From NCBI RefSeq assembly GCF_016757735.1, contig NZ_CP068439.1, forward strand, positions 2,108,001-2,172,000: DNA of 64,000 nucleotides, read 5' to 3'. The stretch comes from Aequorivita iocasae. Its GTDB lineage: Bacteria; Bacteroidota; Bacteroidia; Flavobacteriales; Flavobacteriaceae. Positions 62,593 to 64,000 of this stretch are shown here, in pieces (position 1 is the first letter of the stretch; each line of letters starts with the position of its first letter). The position numbers and the translations under genes are program-made. Under the pieces are notes generated by a model. The model had not been told where the DNA came from and did not search any database. It saw only the letters and a program-made list of their open reading frames with translations.

Positions 62593-64000
62593 TTACATTT
62601 CTTTTTCCAAAAGCTGTTTTGCGTACAGTTCCTTATAATAGCCTTCGGTATTTACTAAATTATTGTGGGTGCCCTGCTGTATGATTTTTCCTTCTTCCAG
62701 CACAATAATTTTGTCGGCATTTTTGGCGGAGGAAATCCTATGGCTCACAATTATAGTAGTTTTTTCTTTTGAAATTTTATGCAGGTTTTGAAGTATTTGC
62801 TCTTCCGTTTCGGTATCTACCGCAGAGAGGCAATCGTCAAACAGAAGTATTTGTGGGTCTTTAATAATGGCACGAGCAATGGAAACACGCTGCTTTTGTC
62901 CGCCACTCAAAGTAATTCCGCGTTCGCCCAAAACCGTGTCATAGCCTTTTGTAAAACCAATTATGTTTTTGTGCACGGCGGCATTTTTTGCTGCTTCAAT
63001 AACTTCTTCTTCGGAAGCATTTTCTTTTCCAAAACGGATATTATTGCGAAGTGTGTCACTAAAAAGAAAAGCATCTTGTGGTACATAACCAATACTGTCG
63101 CGCAAATCTTCGAGGTTTAAGTTTCTTATTACTGTATCGTCTATTTTCAACATTCCTTCCTCTACGTCGTAAAGTCTTCCTATCAATTCAAGAATTGTGG
63201 ATTTTCCAGAACCTGTATTACCTACAATCGCAAGTGTTTCACCTGGTTTTACTGTAAAAGAAATATCCTTTAAAGCGGTAATTCCAGTGTCGGGGTATGT
63301 AAATGATAAATGATTGAATTCAATATTTCCTGTTATTGGAGTGCTTTCTGTAACCAAATTTTCAATGGAAGGTTCGGTTTCCAAAAATTCATTGATGCGT
63401 TTTTGTGAGGCCTCTGCCTGTTGCACCATTGACGTTACCCAACCCACAACTGCAACGGGCCAAGTGAGCATATTCACATAAATTAAAAATTCAACGATGG
63501 TTCCAAATTCCGCAATCTGGCCGTTTATATATCGAGTTCCACCGATATATATTACGAGGATATTGCTAATGCCTATTAACAATATCATTAAGGGAAAAAA
63601 CAGGGCCTGCACCTTTGCCAAATCTATGTTTTTCACTTTGCTGCCTTCTGCAAGTTCTTCAAAATTGGCGTTGGTGCGCGGTTCAATTCCGTAGGCTTTT
63701 ATTACAGCAATGCCACTAAAACTTTCCTGTGTGAATGTGGTGAGTTTTGAAAGGTATTGCTGCACAATGGTTGTGCGTTGGTTAATAAGTACACTTAGTT
63801 TATAAATGGCAAGTGAGAGTATAGGTAAGGGGGCAATAGCGTAAAGCGTTAGGATAGGAGCTTGGTAAAACATATAACTGATTACAACTATAAAAAGTGT
63901 TGCGGTTGTAATGCTGTACATAAGTGCCGGCCCAACGTACATGCGCACTTTGGAAACATCCTCGCTGATGCGGTTCATCAAATCGCCAGTACGGTTCTGT
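62593..64000 (-). CDS. ABC transporter, fused membrane and ATPase domains (5' end beyond window)
   Basis: At least 469 residues are visible and the reading frame continues through the right edge: TGDLMNRISEDVSKVRMYVG belongs to a typical exporter membrane domain, so the start lies outside. Membrane helices occur in the first 200 visible residues. The ATPase domain has Walker A GNTGSGKST, signature LSGGQKQRVSIARAI, Walker B ILLFDDCLSAVD (Asp where most have Glu at the catalytic position) and IIVSHRIS. It is a half-size type I exporter of the MsbA/LmrA kind. Substrate unknown. Confidence 0.93.
   Translation of the reverse strand, partial: QNRTGDLMNRISEDVSKVRMYVGPALMYSITTATLFIVVISYMFYQAPILTLYAIAPLPILSLAIYKLSVLINQRTTIVQQYLSKLTTFTQESFSGIAVIKAYGIEPRTNANFEELAEGSKVKNIDLAKVQALFFPLMILLIGISNILVIYIGGTRYINGQIAEFGTIVEFLIYVNMLTWPVAVVGWVTSMVQQAEASQKRINEFLETEPSIENLVTESTPITGNIEFNHLSFTYPDTGITALKDISFTVKPGETLAIVGNTGSGKSTILELIGRLYDVEEGMLKIDDTVIRNLNLEDLRDSIGYVPQDAFLFSDTLRNNIRFGKENASEEEVIEAAKNAAVHKNIIGFTKGYDTVLGERGITLSGGQKQRVSIARAIIKDPQILLFDDCLSAVDTETEEQILQNLHKISKEKTTIIVSHRISSAKNADKIIVLEEGKIIQQGTHNNLVNTEGYYKELYAKQLLEKEM

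Overview
The window looks like part of the chromosome of a marine-type member of the Flavobacteriaceae (Bacteroidota). Evidence for this placement: low-GC DNA; several TAnnTTTG promoter elements with no obvious Shine-Dalgarno sequences; two proteins with type IX secretion (T9SS) type A tails and one with a type B tail; bacillithiol genes; a PUR/DUF3276 protein; and many Bacteroidota-typical lipoproteins. Genus cannot be fixed from the sequence alone. I saw no rRNA, tRNA, CRISPR array or prophage.

Layout. 1-6 kb is an accessory region. It holds the start of an IS110-family transposase cut by the window edge, a hairpin-rich junction, an FG-GAP/VCBS propeller protein and a VOC protein bracketed by a 26-bp direct repeat, a GC-rich orphan gene, a helically phased 21/22-bp repeat array leading into a small HTH regulator, a P-loop ATPase with a C-terminal HTH, and a BamE-like lipoprotein. 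6-17.4 kb holds core genes: uvrB, an HExxH metalloprotease with a triplicated 3' end, a GH3-family enzyme, rluF, hsp20, DUF2254, a TerB-like protein, sucC, lysA and a cold-shock gene. 17.5-26.3 kb carries two secreted proteases with T9SS tails (a 2042-residue M36 protease and a subtilase) and a nitronate monooxygenase. 26.3-41.7 kb holds mnmA, a MORN-like protein, yidC, pyrG, a tightly overlapping run of small genes, osmC, a LysM/periplasmic-binding lipoprotein, guaA, bshC and an M14 peptidase. 41.7-52 kb holds a DUF6503 lipoprotein, alkB-like, lemA-DUF2207, a SusC-head/vWA hybrid, a T9SS type B protein and a two-gene ABC exporter. 52-53.7 kb is a second accessory patch: two small minus-strand genes (one frameshifted) separated by long inverted repeats with GTTGGC/GCCAAC cores, then another 21/22-bp repeat array. 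53.7-64 kb returns to core or semi-core genes: a cyclophilin-FKBP fusion, a YfiT-like bacillithiol enzyme, a redoxin, csaA, a CDF transporter, SulP, a RetSat/CrtISO-like oxidoreductase, a PUR protein and an ABC exporter that runs off the right edge.

How genes work together. bshC (thiol synthesis) and the YfiT-like transferase (thiol use) point to a bacillithiol-based redox system, with OsmC and a redoxin nearby. guaA, the LysM/PBP lipoprotein and osmC form a compact operon. mnmA, the subtilase and the nitronate monooxygenase are also arranged as one transcription unit. The most unusual non-coding signals are (i) integron-cassette-like boundaries in both accessory patches, one of them next to an IS110 element, (ii) two unrelated arrays with 21/22-bp spacing, about two helical turns, and (iii) at least seven intergenic arrays of different repeats that all have a 7-nt period.
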